Shown: positions 1 to 7,276, counted from the stretch's first letter. The stretch: DNA of 11,396 nucleotides from a bacterium (GCA_021802745.1 JAJZRK010000107.1:1-11396), one strand, 5' to 3'. Notes: generated from the sequence alone by a model not told the origin. Translations and numbers: made by a program.

Positions 1-20
1 GCACGTGAGTCCCCCCATCC

Positions 21-26
21 GGAGGT
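21..26 (+). promoter_or_regulatory. Shine-Dalgarno sequence of the lipoprotein gene
   Basis: GGAGGT lies 5 nt before the ATG at 32. It selects that ATG over the in-frame GTG at 5, which has no such motif and would add nine residues ahead of the signal peptide. Confidence 0.8.
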
Positions 27-31
27 TACCG

Positions 32-505
32 ATGAACGCTCGTCTTTCGCGTACCATTCCCACCGCCCTCTACATTGCGCTGGCGTCATGCACTGCTCCA
101 AGCAAGGAAGAACCTGCCGCGGCGCCGCCAGCGATCACGCAGAAGACCGTCGAAGATGCCGTGCAGGCGACCGTAGCGGCCTTAAACGCTGGAAATGCCG
201 CCAAGGTGGGCGAGTCCTATGCCGCGGATGCCACCTTCCTCAACGCGCGCGGCAAGTATGACTCCTCGGCCGGAATAACTGAATTCTGGACGGCGGCGCT
301 GAAAACGCCGAACGCCGGCAAAGACCTCAAGCTCGAGATCGTCAAGTGGGGTGCCAGTGGCGACATCGCGTACTCCGTGAGCCGCTTCACCGGTGGAATC
401 ACCGCGCCGACAGGGTACAGCGTCGCCATCAGCCAGCGGCAACCTGACGGCTCGATGAAGACTGTCGTGCAGGTCAGCATCCCCGATCCACCGGCCATGA
501 AGTAA
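32..505 (+). CDS. SnoaL/DUF4440-like (NTF2-fold) lipoprotein
   Basis: A predicted exported lipoprotein of 157 residues. The N-terminus is a short lipoprotein signal peptide: Arg4 and Arg7, a hydrophobic stretch, then the lipobox LASC at residues 17-20, with Cys20 as the lipidated residue. Thr21 after the Cys is not an Asp retention signal, so an outer-membrane location is plausible. After an Ala/Pro-rich linker, residues about 38-145 read like the NTF2-like SnoaL/DUF4440 fold: a first helix with VAALNAGNAAKVGESYAADA, then the typical ATFLN and GITEFW segments. Such proteins are small-molecule binding or enzymatic domains of very varied function; no specific substrate can be assigned. The gene stands alone, with a strong SD and a hairpin 32 nt after its stop, so it is probably monocistronic or the last gene of an operon beginning outside the window. 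Confidence 0.85.
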   Translation: MNARLSRTIPTALYIALASCTAPSKEEPAAAPPAITQKTVEDAVQATVAALNAGNAAKVGESYAADATFLNARGKYDSSAGITEFWTAALKTPNAGKDLKLEIVKWGASGDIAYSVSRFTGGITAPTGYSVAISQRQPDGSMKTVVQVSIPDPPAMK

Positions 506-536
506 ACCAGGCAGCGTCGGCGTATTCGACGGCGAG

Positions 537-565
537 GCCCGCGCGAGCGATCCTGCTCCGCGGGC
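537..565 (+). terminator. GC-rich hairpin, possible terminator of the lipoprotein gene
   Basis: An inverted repeat: GCCCGCG (537-543), one bulged C, GAGC (545-548), loop GATCCT, GCTC (555-558), CGCGGGC (559-565). This gives 11 paired bases with a 6-nt loop, starting 32 nt after the stop at 505. Only TTCGT follows, so there is no proper T tract. It is either a weak intrinsic terminator or an mRNA 3'-end stabiliser. Confidence 0.45.
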
Positions 566-819
566 TTCGTGCATTCGGCCGATGCGCCGGACGCGCAACT
601 CGGCGCTGCGGGGACGCCAGTGCTGGACCAGCGGCTGACGGGGAGCGGAGAGGACGATGTGCGGTTCGCGGCCGCGTTGTTGTCGGTCCTCCCGTATGGC
701 ACCGGCGCCCTGCATGACGGCGACTTCCGCTGCGCTGCTGGCGGGCGACCGTACCACGCACACCGCGACGTTGAACTCGAAGAACGCGCCGATCGCGATT
801 GTGGCGCCGGGGGTGGTGC

Positions 820-954
820 GAAGCCCTGGCGGTGTATGGCCCCCCACGAGTGGTCGGCACGCACGAGCTTCCAGAAGGCCTTCAGGCGGTACCAGACCAT
901 CAACGGCCGGTATCCGAACGACTCGCCACAGGCATACCAACGGAGCTTGAGAAC
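820..954 (-). pseudogene. Possible C-terminal fragment of a GT2-type glycosyltransferase
   Basis: On the - strand, 45 codons from 954 down to 820 give a protein-like stretch including VLKLRWYACGESFGY and, later, YRLKAFWKLVRADHSWGAIH. An aromatic/basic segment followed by a WG motif and a final Gly-Phe recalls the C-terminal cytoplasmic tail of family-2 glycosyltransferases of cell-envelope biosynthesis. Third codon positions are mostly G or C in this frame. Beyond both ends the frame degrades into Ser/Arg/Pro-rich sequence, there is no good start, and no catalytic GT domain is present. I read it as a relic, not a gene. The family assignment rests on remembered resemblance and is weak. Confidence 0.3.
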
Positions 955-1044
955 TCCCGGCAGCGCGGATCGTGCGGACTGGAGGTTCGGAAGAAGGGGA
1001 TAGGCGCTCGGGAGAGGAGTCTCAATGAAGTCCGGCGCGGCGCT

Positions 1045-1605
1045 TCACGCGGCGCCACGCGCCGCCGCTTTGCGCGCCCTGACCGAGTCCCCGCCGCCCC
1101 GATACCGGGGCGTGCGCCGGTGCGTGCGGATCTCGTCAATCATCCCGGTCCGCATGTTGCACGCGACGATCCACCTTGCGCCGGCGCGCCGCGAATTGAC
1201 GGCGGGTCGACCCCGAAGATCAGCTAGAGGAGCGCCGCCCACCGGCACGGCGCCTCGGTGCGCGGGATCGTCCGCGGGCACCCAGACCGCCGTATGCACG
1301 TGGAACCCCGAGTGCGGCTAGGTGAGCATCCCGGCGGCCTAGTCCTCGGCGAAGAGCTCCCTTCGCACGAAGAGCCGGAGCACGGCGCGGCGGAACGTCT
1401 CGGTCAGCCGTCCAGTGTCATGCGCGGGCCACGACATGAACGTCCCATCGGGCCGGAAGCCGCCGCGTCCGTGACGAGCAGGTACAGGTGCGGATGCCAG
1501 TTGGCGTGCGCGAGCAGGTACTCGTGGGCGCAGGCGTCACACCGAATGCGCGCGAAGCGCTCGTCGTACACCGCCCGCAGGCCGCGTGCACGCCCGTGCA
1601 CCCGC
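1045..1605 (-). pseudogene. Degenerate IS91-family transposase remnant
   Basis: Reading the - strand from about 1600 down to 1045 gives ordered pieces of an IS91-type (HUH, Y2) transposase. First comes VYDERFA joined to [14 protein letters not shown] (part of the N-terminal zinc-binding region), then [13 protein letters not shown] (the HxH-containing HUH core). A frame change of about 2 nt near 1458-1470 leads to [36 protein letters not shown] and [16 protein letters not shown]. Next is WAALL-stop-LIFGVDP in another frame, and finally RWIVACNMRTGMIDEIRTH near the C-terminus. Three amber codons interrupt it (complements of CTA at 1339-1341, 1318-1320 and 1224-1226). Segments between the zinc region and the HUH core, and between VPADD and WAALL, are missing, as is the catalytic Tyr region. 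The element is dead. Its ends (IS91 has no terminal inverted repeats of the usual kind) cannot be defined. Confidence 0.82.
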
Positions 1606-1773
1606 GTCATGCGCCGCTCCGCACGCCTCACCATGGGGTGCCCGCCCGCCGCGACCGACACACGTAGACTCCACCGGCGAAATGGGCGAGATTCCGTGCT
1701 GACGCCACCGCATCCAGCGGCGGCCGCCACTCCGGGCACGACCGCCAGCCGCGCCCACATCCGGATCACCGTC

Positions 1774-3135
1774 ATGTCCCGTCCCGACGTCCTCGAGAAA
1801 CTCGTCAGTCTCTGCAAGCGCCGCGGCTTCATCTTCCAGTCGTCGGAGATCTACGGCGGCACCGGCTCCGTCTGGGACTACGGTCCGCTCGGCGTCGAAC
1901 TGAAGAAGAACGTGAAGGACGCCTGGTGGCACGCGATGGTGCGCTCGCGCGACGACGTCGAGGGACTCGACGCGGCCATCCTGATGCACCCGCGCGTCTG
2001 GGAGGCGTCGGGGCACGTCAGCGGCTTCAACGACCCGCTGGTGGACTGCAAAGCGTGCAAGGCGCGCTTCCGCGCCGACAAGCTGGAAGATTCGGTCTGT
2101 CCGCGGAAGCCGAGCAAGAAGCCGGGCCAGCACACCGACTGCCAGCTCACCGAGCCGCGCCAGTTCAACCTGATGTTCAAGACGTTCATGGGGCCGGTGG
2201 AAGACACCGCCGCCGTGGTCTACCTGCGCCCGGAAACGGCGCAGGGAATCTTCGTGAACTTCCTCAACGTCCAGCAGGCGCGCCGCCAGAAGGTGCCGTT
2301 CGGCATCGCGCAGATCGGCAAGGCGTTCCGCAACGAGATCACCCCCGGGAATTTCATCTTCCGCACGCGCGAGTTCGAACAGATGGAAATGCAGTTCTTC
2401 GTCGATCCCCAGGCGGCCGAGGGGAAGACGACGGACATGCAGTGGTTCGAGTACTGGAAGGCCCAGCGGATGGAATGGCACCTGGCGCTCGGCCTCGAAC
2501 GCGACCGACTCGAGTTTCATCAGCACGATGCCAACGAACTTGCGCACTACGCCAAGGCGGCGTTCGACATCCAGTTCGACTTCGGCGGCACGCTGGGCTT
2601 CCAGGAGATCGAAGGCGTGCACCATCGCAGCGACTTCGACCTCAGCCGCCACCAGGAGTTCAGCAGCAAACGGATGGAGTACGTGGACCAAGTGGCGAAC
2701 CGCCGCTACGTCCCCTACGTCATCGAGACGTCGGTGGGCGCCGACCGCGTGACGCTCGCGCTGCTGTGCAACGCGTACGCCGAGGAGACGGTGCCCGGGG
2801 AGAGCGAGGGGCGCGTGGTGCTGCACCTCAAGCCGTCACTGGCGCCGGTGAAGGCGGGGATCTTCCCGCTCACCAAAAAGGACGGCCAGCCGGAGATGGC
2901 GGACAAGATCTTCCACGACCTCAAGGCCGTGTTTCCGGTGGACTACGATGACGCCGGGTCGATCGGCAAGCGCTACCGCCGGCAGGATGAGGTCGGGACG
3001 CCGTTCGGCATCACGGTGGACAGTCAGTCCACGCAGGACGGCACCGTGACGGTGCGCGACCGCGACACGCTGGCGCAGGATCGCGTGGACGCGACGCAGC
3101 TGCGCGGCTACCTCGCGGCGAAGCTCGCGGGCTGA
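1774..3135 (+). CDS. glyS: Glycyl-tRNA synthetase, alpha2 type
   Basis: Charges tRNA-Gly with glycine using ATP in the cytoplasm. At 453 residues it is the class II homodimeric (eukaryote/archaea/Thermus-like) form, not the alpha2beta2 enzyme; some databases call this gene glyQS. The start is set by the family-typical N-terminus [20 protein letters not shown]. Upstream in-frame codons read through the transposase relic and are not protein-like. Motif 2 is visible as FRNE (residues 185-188) followed by [14 protein letters not shown]. Motif 3 is ETSVGADR (318-325), with Arg325 as the ATP-binding arginine. Cys92, Cys95, Cys109 and Cys123 lie in the insertion before [12 protein letters not shown] and could bind zinc. 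Residues about 345-450 form the HGTP anticodon-binding domain (VKAGIFPL, then [19 protein letters not shown]). The SD before the ATG is weak. A peptidase gene follows after 10 nt. Confidence 0.97.
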   Translation: MSRPDVLEKLVSLCKRRGFIFQSSEIYGGTGSVWDYGPLGVELKKNVKDAWWHAMVRSRDDVEGLDAAILMHPRVWEASGHVSGFNDPLVDCKACKARFRADKLEDSVCPRKPSKKPGQHTDCQLTEPRQFNLMFKTFMGPVEDTAAVVYLRPETAQGIFVNFLNVQQARRQKVPFGIAQIGKAFRNEITPGNFIFRTREFEQMEMQFFVDPQAAEGKTTDMQWFEYWKAQRMEWHLALGLERDRLEFHQHDANELAHYAKAAFDIQFDFGGTLGFQEIEGVHHRSDFDLSRHQEFSSKRMEYVDQVANRRYVPYVIETSVGADRVTLALLCNAYAEETVPGESEGRVVLHLKPSLAPVKAGIFPLTKKDGQPEMADKIFHDLKAVFPVDYDDAGSIGKRYRRQDEVGTPFGITVDSQSTQDGTVTVRDRDTLAQDRVDATQLRGYLAAKLAG

Positions 3136-3137
3136 GG
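3134..3137 (+). promoter_or_regulatory. SD overlapping the glyS stop, decides the next start
   Basis: GAGG overlaps the TGA stop of the synthetase gene and sits 8 nt before the ATG at 3146. The in-frame TTG at 3140 would lie only 2 nt after it, so the ATG is the likelier start. The overlap of stop and SD suggests translational coupling. Confidence 0.5.
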
Positions 3138-3145
3138 CATTGGCG

Positions 3146-4684
3146 ATGCCGGGCGAGCGGGGCGGACGCCCCCGATTGGACGATGGCCTCGACGCGGTGC
3201 GGGAGCGCGGCGAGGCCTTTCTCGTGGAGTTGAGCCGCGAGTACTACGCGGCGCACGCGGGGCTCAAGGGCGAGGCGCAGCTCCAGCCCATCTTCGCCCG
3301 GCACGCGGCGGCGTTTGACGACGAGGCGTTCGCGCTCGTGCTGGACCGCTTCCGCGCGACGGCCGGCGAAGCGCAGCGTGCGCCGCGTCTGCTGCTCGAC
3401 TGGCTGGTGGAGTCGCGCTGCGGACGCGAACTCGCCGCACTCGACGAGCGCGAGATTGCCTGGGAAGGCGTGGCGACGATTACGCTCCCGGATGGACGCG
3501 TGGAACCGTACCAGCGTGCGGCGATCACCATCGCGAACACCCGCGACAAGCGCGAGCGGCAGGGGCTCGACGACGCGCGCGCCCGGCTCGTGGACCGCGA
3601 GCTGGCGCCGATGAAGCTGGAGAAGCTGCAGCGCGAGCACGACGTGGTGGCGTCGCTGGGGATCGGCGGCGACTACATCGCGACGTGGGAGGCGCTGAGC
3701 GGCGTCGAGATTCGTCCGCTGCGCGACGCCTGCGCGCTGTTCCTGCGCGAGACGCAGGCGATGTGGGACGACATCCTGCCCGAGTTCCTCAAGCGTGGCC
3801 TCGGCCTCGCCCCTGCGGAGGCGACGCGCGCCGATGCCGTGGCGCTGATGCGCGCGCCCGAGTTCGACGGCGCGTTTCCGGCGGTCGCGATGGAGTACGA
3901 GGTGCGGCGGGCCGTCGGGGAAATGGGCACGGACGCATTCGCGCACGGTCGCGTGATCTTCGACACAGGCGATCGCCCCGGCAAGCGCGCGCGGGCCTTC
4001 TGCTCGCCGGTGCACATCCCCGACGAAGTCTATCTCGTGCTCCGTCCGCACGGCGGCCAGAACGACTGGACCACCTTCATGCACGAGCTGGGACACGCGC
4101 TGCACTTCGCCAATATGCGGCGCGACCTGCCGTTCGAGTTCCGGTGGCTCGGCGACAACTCCGTCACCGAAGGGTACGCGATGCTGTTCGATCATCGCCT
4201 GCAGGATCGTGGATGGCTGTCGCGATACACCGCGCTCGGCAAGAACGATCTCCCGCGGTACCTGCGCGCCGCGGCGTTCGAGGAGCTGCAGTTCCTCCGC
4301 CGGTATTGCGCCAAGCTCATCTACGAGGTGGAACTGCACGCCGGCACGACGCCGTGGGCGTCGCTCCCCGACTTGTACGTGGAGACACTGAGCGGCGCGA
4401 CGGGATTCCGATATCAGCGCGCCGACGCGTATCTCGACGTGGATCCCCGCTTCTACGCCGCGCGCTACCTGCGGGCGTGGCAACTGCAGGCCGTGCTGAA
4501 TGAGGCGTTGTGCGAGCGGTTCAACGAAGACTGGTGGCGCAATCCGCAGGCCGGGCCGTGGATCGAGGGCGAACTGTTTGGCCACGGCCAGCGCGAACTG
4601 GCGAGCGAGCAGGCGACGCGCGTCGGGGCGGGGGACTTGAGTTTCTCTCCGTTGGTGACGGCCATCGAGCAGATGCTGGGCTAG
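3146..4684 (+). CDS. M3-like zinc metallopeptidase (oligoendopeptidase-type)
   Basis: A 512-residue predicted zinc peptidase without signal peptide or membrane segment, so probably a cytoplasmic peptide-degrading enzyme. The zinc site is HELGH at residues 313-317 inside TFMHELGHALHF, with Glu314 as general base. Glu342 in NSVTEGYAMLF, 25 residues after the second His, is the likely third ligand, making it a gluzincin. The HExGHALH form is that of family M3 (oligopeptidase F, thimet oligopeptidase). The N-terminal part is largely helical and highly charged, as in M3 proteins. Length is below the usual 560-680, and the third-ligand context differs from the classic M3 pattern, so it may be a divergent M3-related subfamily. 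Substrates cannot be inferred. It starts 10 nt after the glycyl-tRNA synthetase stop and is probably cotranscribed with it. Confidence 0.83.
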   Translation: MPGERGGRPRLDDGLDAVRERGEAFLVELSREYYAAHAGLKGEAQLQPIFARHAAAFDDEAFALVLDRFRATAGEAQRAPRLLLDWLVESRCGRELAALDEREIAWEGVATITLPDGRVEPYQRAAITIANTRDKRERQGLDDARARLVDRELAPMKLEKLQREHDVVASLGIGGDYIATWEALSGVEIRPLRDACALFLRETQAMWDDILPEFLKRGLGLAPAEATRADAVALMRAPEFDGAFPAVAMEYEVRRAVGEMGTDAFAHGRVIFDTGDRPGKRARAFCSPVHIPDEVYLVLRPHGGQNDWTTFMHELGHALHFANMRRDLPFEFRWLGDNSVTEGYAMLFDHRLQDRGWLSRYTALGKNDLPRYLRAAAFEELQFLRRYCAKLIYEVELHAGTTPWASLPDLYVETLSGATGFRYQRADAYLDVDPRFYAARYLRAWQLQAVLNEALCERFNEDWWRNPQAGPWIEGELFGHGQRELASEQATRVGAGDLSFSPLVTAIEQMLG

Positions 4685-4758
4685 GTGCGGGCAGTCGTTC
4701 GCTGTTTGCTGTCACTCCCTCCCACGCGAATCTCAGTAGATTACAGCAGCACTCCTTC

Positions 4759-4763
4759 GAGGA
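4759..4763 (+). promoter_or_regulatory. SD of the aminotransferase gene
   Basis: GAGGA lies 7 nt before the ATG at 4771. It excludes in-frame upstream codons inside the end of the peptidase gene as starts. Confidence 0.65.
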
Positions 4764-4770
4764 CCGCTCC

Positions 4771-5631
4771 ATGATTCTGTATCTCAACGGCCAATATCTC
4801 CCGCGCGAACAGGCGCTCATTCCCGTCGAGGACCGCGGGTTCATCTTTGGCGATGGCATCTATGAAGGCGTCCGCGCCGTGGGTGGCAAGATGTTCGAGT
4901 GGGCCGCGCATGCCGATCGCATGGAGAACGGCCTGAAGGGACTCCGCATCAACTTCAATCGCGCCCGGATTGACGCGCTCGAAGCGGTGTGCGAACGGGT
5001 GGTGCAGGAGAACGGGCTCGTGGACGGCGAGGCCTTCCTCTACCTGCAGGTGTCGCGCGGCGCGGCGCCGCGCACGCATTTCTTCCCGCCGGCCACCGTG
5101 CCGCCGACCGTCTTCGTGTCGGCCTCCAAGCTCGTCGTGCCGCGCAAGATGCGTGACGAAGGATGCTCCGCGGTCACCTTCCCCGACATGCGTTGGAAGC
5201 GGCGCGACTGGAAGACGGTCAACCTCCTCGGCAACGTCCTCGCGCGCCAGGCGGCGTCCGAGGCGGGCGCGTACGAGGCGATCCTCCACGAGGACGGCAT
5301 CGTCACTGAGGGAGCGGCCACCAACGTCTTCGCCGTGATTGACGGTGTGCTCACCACACACCCGCTCACCGAGCGCATTCTTCCGGGCATCACGCGCAAG
5401 GTGCTGATGGAGCTGATCGCCGAGCAGCGCATCGCCCTCAAGGAGGCGCCGATCCCGTTTGCCAAGCTCGCCGGCGCCGAAGAGATCTTCGTCTGCGGGT
5501 CCACGACCGACGTCACCCCCGTGGTGACGCTCGACGGCAAGACGGTGGGGAATGGCAAGCCGGGCCCGCTCACCGTGAAGCTGCGCGAGGCGTTCGAGGC
5601 GCGGCTCTACCAGGCGGCGGCCGCGCACTAG
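4771..5631 (+). CDS. dat: D-amino-acid aminotransferase (fold type IV PLP enzyme)
   Basis: A 286-residue class IV aminotransferase. D-amino-acid transaminase converts D-alanine and 2-oxoglutarate to pyruvate and D-glutamate, feeding peptidoglycan synthesis or D-amino acid breakdown in the cytoplasm. The key residues of the Bacillus enzyme (known positions Tyr31, Arg98, His100, Lys145, Glu177) have counterparts here: Tyr31 in GDGIYEGVRA, Arg101 and His103 in RGAAPRTHFFP, the PLP lysine Lys148 in DWKTVNLLGN, and Glu180 in VTEGAATNVF. The RxH pair in the PRxHxFP motif is typical of D-amino-acid transaminases and speaks against branched-chain aminotransferase (ilvE) or aminodeoxychorismate lyase (pabC), though substrate range in this family is hard to predict. 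The 86-nt gap before it contains an unusually AT-rich patch (4731-4746) that could hold a promoter, but no convincing -35 box is seen. The next gene starts 3 nt after its stop. Confidence 0.88.
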   Translation: MILYLNGQYLPREQALIPVEDRGFIFGDGIYEGVRAVGGKMFEWAAHADRMENGLKGLRINFNRARIDALEAVCERVVQENGLVDGEAFLYLQVSRGAAPRTHFFPPATVPPTVFVSASKLVVPRKMRDEGCSAVTFPDMRWKRRDWKTVNLLGNVLARQAASEAGAYEAILHEDGIVTEGAATNVFAVIDGVLTTHPLTERILPGITRKVLMELIAEQRIALKEAPIPFAKLAGAEEIFVCGSTTDVTPVVTLDGKTVGNGKPGPLTVKLREAFEARLYQAAAAH

Positions 5632-5634
5632 GCG

Positions 5635-6972
5635 ATGCCGCCGCGCCGGCGCTACTTCCCGAGGAAGCCGCTGCCGGCGCCCGCCGCGCCGCCTGCCGAG
5701 CGGCGCGAGCTCGACGCTGTCCGCGACATCGTGCACGCGTCCGTGAGCGGCGAGTCGACGGAGGCAGCGCTGCAGTTCGCGCTCGACCGCGTCGCGCCCC
5801 AGGTGGGCGCGACGCTCGGCTCGGTCTACCTGCTCGACGGCGCCTCGGAGTTGATGCGCCTCGTCGCCGCGCACCAGTGGCCGGAGCGGTACCGCCCCTG
5901 GCTCAGCGCGATGCGCATTCGCGTCGGCTTCGGGCCGAGTGGCGAGGCGGCAAGCGAGCGCCGGGTGATTGACGTCCCGGATGTCTTCGCCGATCCCGAC
6001 CTCGAGGACTGGCACGACGTCGGGCGCGAACTTGGCTTCGCCGCCATCACGGCGCTCCCATTGGTGGCGACCGGGCACGTGCTCGGCGTGGTGACGTTCT
6101 ACTTCCGCGAGGCGGCCAGCGTGACGGCGGAGGCGCGCGGGATGATGCGGCTCGTCGCCGACCTGCTCGCCGGTGCCGCCGATCAGGCGGCGCGGCGTGA
6201 CGAACTCCGCCGCGCGAATGCCTCGCTCCTCGAGGTGACGGCCGAGCTGGAGCGGCAGTACGCGGCGGTCGGCAACGCGCAACGTGCGCGCGACGACTTT
6301 CTCGAGGGCGTCTCGTTCGACCTGCGGTCGCCGCTCGAGGCGCTGCTGGCGGACCTGACGCAGCTCGAGCGCGAGGTGTCGGGGCCGCTGACGACGGGCC
6401 AGCGTGACGAAGTGCGTGCTGTGCGCGCCGCGGCGACGCGCGTGCTCGACCTCGTCGAGGCGCTGCTCGACTTCGCCGGCGCGCGTCGCGGCTCGCTCGA
6501 GATGACCATCGAGGAGTTCGATCCGCGCGTGCCGATGCGCGAAGCGCTGCTCGATGTCGGGTCGCCCGTTCCCGAGGTCGCCGTGTCCGTCGTCGAGCCG
6601 CTGCTCGCCCTGCCACCGATGCGTGGCGACCGTCGGAAGATCGTGCGCCTCCTGGTGACGCTCGTCGAGCACGTGCTTGACCAGGGGCGACTCGACCGCG
6701 TCGAGGTCCGGGTGGAGACCGGCGATGGCCGCGTGCGCTACCGCGTGCAGGAGACGGGGGCGAACCGCGAGACAGCCGAGGAAACGGACCGCGACATCAA
6801 CGGCCGGCAGGCCTCGGACGCCCAGTTGGGCTGGGCGCTCGACCTCGTGCGCAGCGTTGGCGCGCTGATGGGCGGTGGAGTGAGCGCCGACGCGATGGTC
6901 GAGGGACGTACCGCCTTTTTGCTGGATCTGCCATTGGACGGACCATCGGGCGCGGACAGCGCGCACGCTTGA
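5635..6972 (+). CDS. GAF-domain, histidine-kinase-like protein with degenerate catalytic motifs
   Basis: A 445-residue soluble protein arranged like a sensor kinase. Residues about 25-185 form a GAF domain (TLGSVYLLDG, then GEAASERRVIDVPDV, then LGVVTFYFREAA). A predicted coiled coil at about 183-225 leads to a DHp-like helical hairpin (222-285) and an HATPase-like C-terminus (about 330-436, ending EGRTAFLLDLPL). The H-box reads VSFDLRSPL where active kinases have SHELRTPL: the phosphoacceptor His is Phe228 (TTC at 6316-6318). The N-box (RRKIVRLLVTLVEHVLDQG) has Thr342 and His346 where Asn is usual. The DxGxG-like G1 motif is QETGAN and the G2 box is QLGWALD. It should therefore not autophosphorylate. 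A role as GAF ligand sensor, scaffold or partner of another kinase is inference. No response regulator is adjacent. No TM segments. It starts 3 nt after dat. Confidence 0.85.
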   Translation: MPPRRRYFPRKPLPAPAAPPAERRELDAVRDIVHASVSGESTEAALQFALDRVAPQVGATLGSVYLLDGASELMRLVAAHQWPERYRPWLSAMRIRVGFGPSGEAASERRVIDVPDVFADPDLEDWHDVGRELGFAAITALPLVATGHVLGVVTFYFREAASVTAEARGMMRLVADLLAGAADQAARRDELRRANASLLEVTAELERQYAAVGNAQRARDDFLEGVSFDLRSPLEALLADLTQLEREVSGPLTTGQRDEVRAVRAAATRVLDLVEALLDFAGARRGSLEMTIEEFDPRVPMREALLDVGSPVPEVAVSVVEPLLALPPMRGDRRKIVRLLVTLVEHVLDQGRLDRVEVRVETGDGRVRYRVQETGANRETAEETDRDINGRQASDAQLGWALDLVRSVGALMGGGVSADAMVEGRTAFLLDLPLDGPSGADSAHA

Positions 6973-6994
6973 CCACTGAGGAGACGACCGCATC

Positions 6995-7276
6995 ATGCAC
7001 AACCAGTCGAAGCGCACCCTGCAGCAGCATCGCACCAGCGTCACGCCGGCCGAGGTGCTGCGCGCCGCGCGCGCCTTCTTTGCGGAAGGAAGCTCCATCT
7101 ACGCCGCCTTCGTCGAGAAGGAGGGGCCCAATCACCTCGTCCTGCGCGGACAGGGGGGTGAGGAGATTGTCATCGCCGCCTTCGCCGATCAGGATGGCAC
7201 CGTGGTGAACGGGTCGTCGTACATGTTCGACCAGCAGGTGGCGCGCTTTCTGACGACACTCGCGCCGGCGGCGTGA
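6995..7276 (+). CDS. Unrecognised 93-residue protein, coupled to deacetylase gene
   Basis: I do not recognise the family. The protein has a basic N-terminal tail (MHNQSKRTLQQHR), then a helix-like VTPAEVLRAARAFFAEG. A compact region follows that looks like alternating strands (YAAFVEKEG, NHLVLRGQG, EEIVIAAFADQDGTVVNG), and the C-terminus is a helix (FDQQVARFLTTLAP). There are no Cys, no signal peptide and no membrane segment, so it is likely a small globular cytoplasmic protein. GAGGAG at 6978-6983 is its SD, with a rather long spacing of 11 nt. It lies 22 nt after the kinase-like gene, and its TGA overlaps the GTG start of the deacetylase by 4 nt (GTGA), so the two are probably translationally coupled. 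Regular G/C third positions and the close packing support a real gene. Confidence 0.75.
   Translation: MHNQSKRTLQQHRTSVTPAEVLRAARAFFAEGSSIYAAFVEKEGPNHLVLRGQGGEEIVIAAFADQDGTVVNGSSYMFDQQVARFLTTLAPAA

Larger units (their letters stand above)
506..1773. other. Gene-poor interval of about 1.27 kb with decayed remnants
   Basis: No intact gene can be supported here. It holds the hairpin at 537-565, a possible glycosyltransferase tail on the - strand (820-954), and a degraded IS91-family transposase on the - strand (about 1045-1605). Open frames exist on both strands, but they are short, mutually overlapping, rich in Arg/Ala/Pro and without recognisable domains, as expected from GC-rich non-coding DNA. 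The stretch 566-819 shows nothing I recognise. The last 170 nt (1606-1773) are presumably the leader and promoter region of the glycyl-tRNA synthetase gene, but no convincing promoter box stands out. Confidence 0.7.

Noticed and set aside
5..31. GTG start adding nine residues to the lipoprotein
   Set aside because: The ATG at 32 has a perfect SD at proper spacing and directly begins a lipoprotein signal peptide.
182..940. 252-codon open frame on the - strand across the lipoprotein gene and the gap
   Set aside because: Overlaps the convincing lipoprotein gene, shows no domain, and has no supporting start signal.
1258..1773. In-frame upstream extension of the glycyl-tRNA synthetase (172 more codons)
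   Set aside because: It runs antisense through the IS91 relic, is Arg/Pro/Ala-rich without family similarity, and the true GlyRS N-terminus begins at the ATG at 1774.
3011..4585. 524-codon open frame on the - strand opposite the peptidase gene
   Set aside because: Antisense shadow of the M3-like peptidase, with low-complexity Arg/His/Val composition and no motifs.
4706..4742. TTGCTG and TAGATT as a promoter for dat
   Set aside because: The 25-nt spacer is too long for a sigma70-type promoter. The AT-rich patch alone is not enough for a call.
4741..7098. 785-codon open frame on the - strand opposite the aminotransferase and GAF protein genes
   Set aside because: Typical GC-rich antisense shadow: rich in His/Arg/Leu/Val, no domain, while the + strand genes carry clear family motifs.
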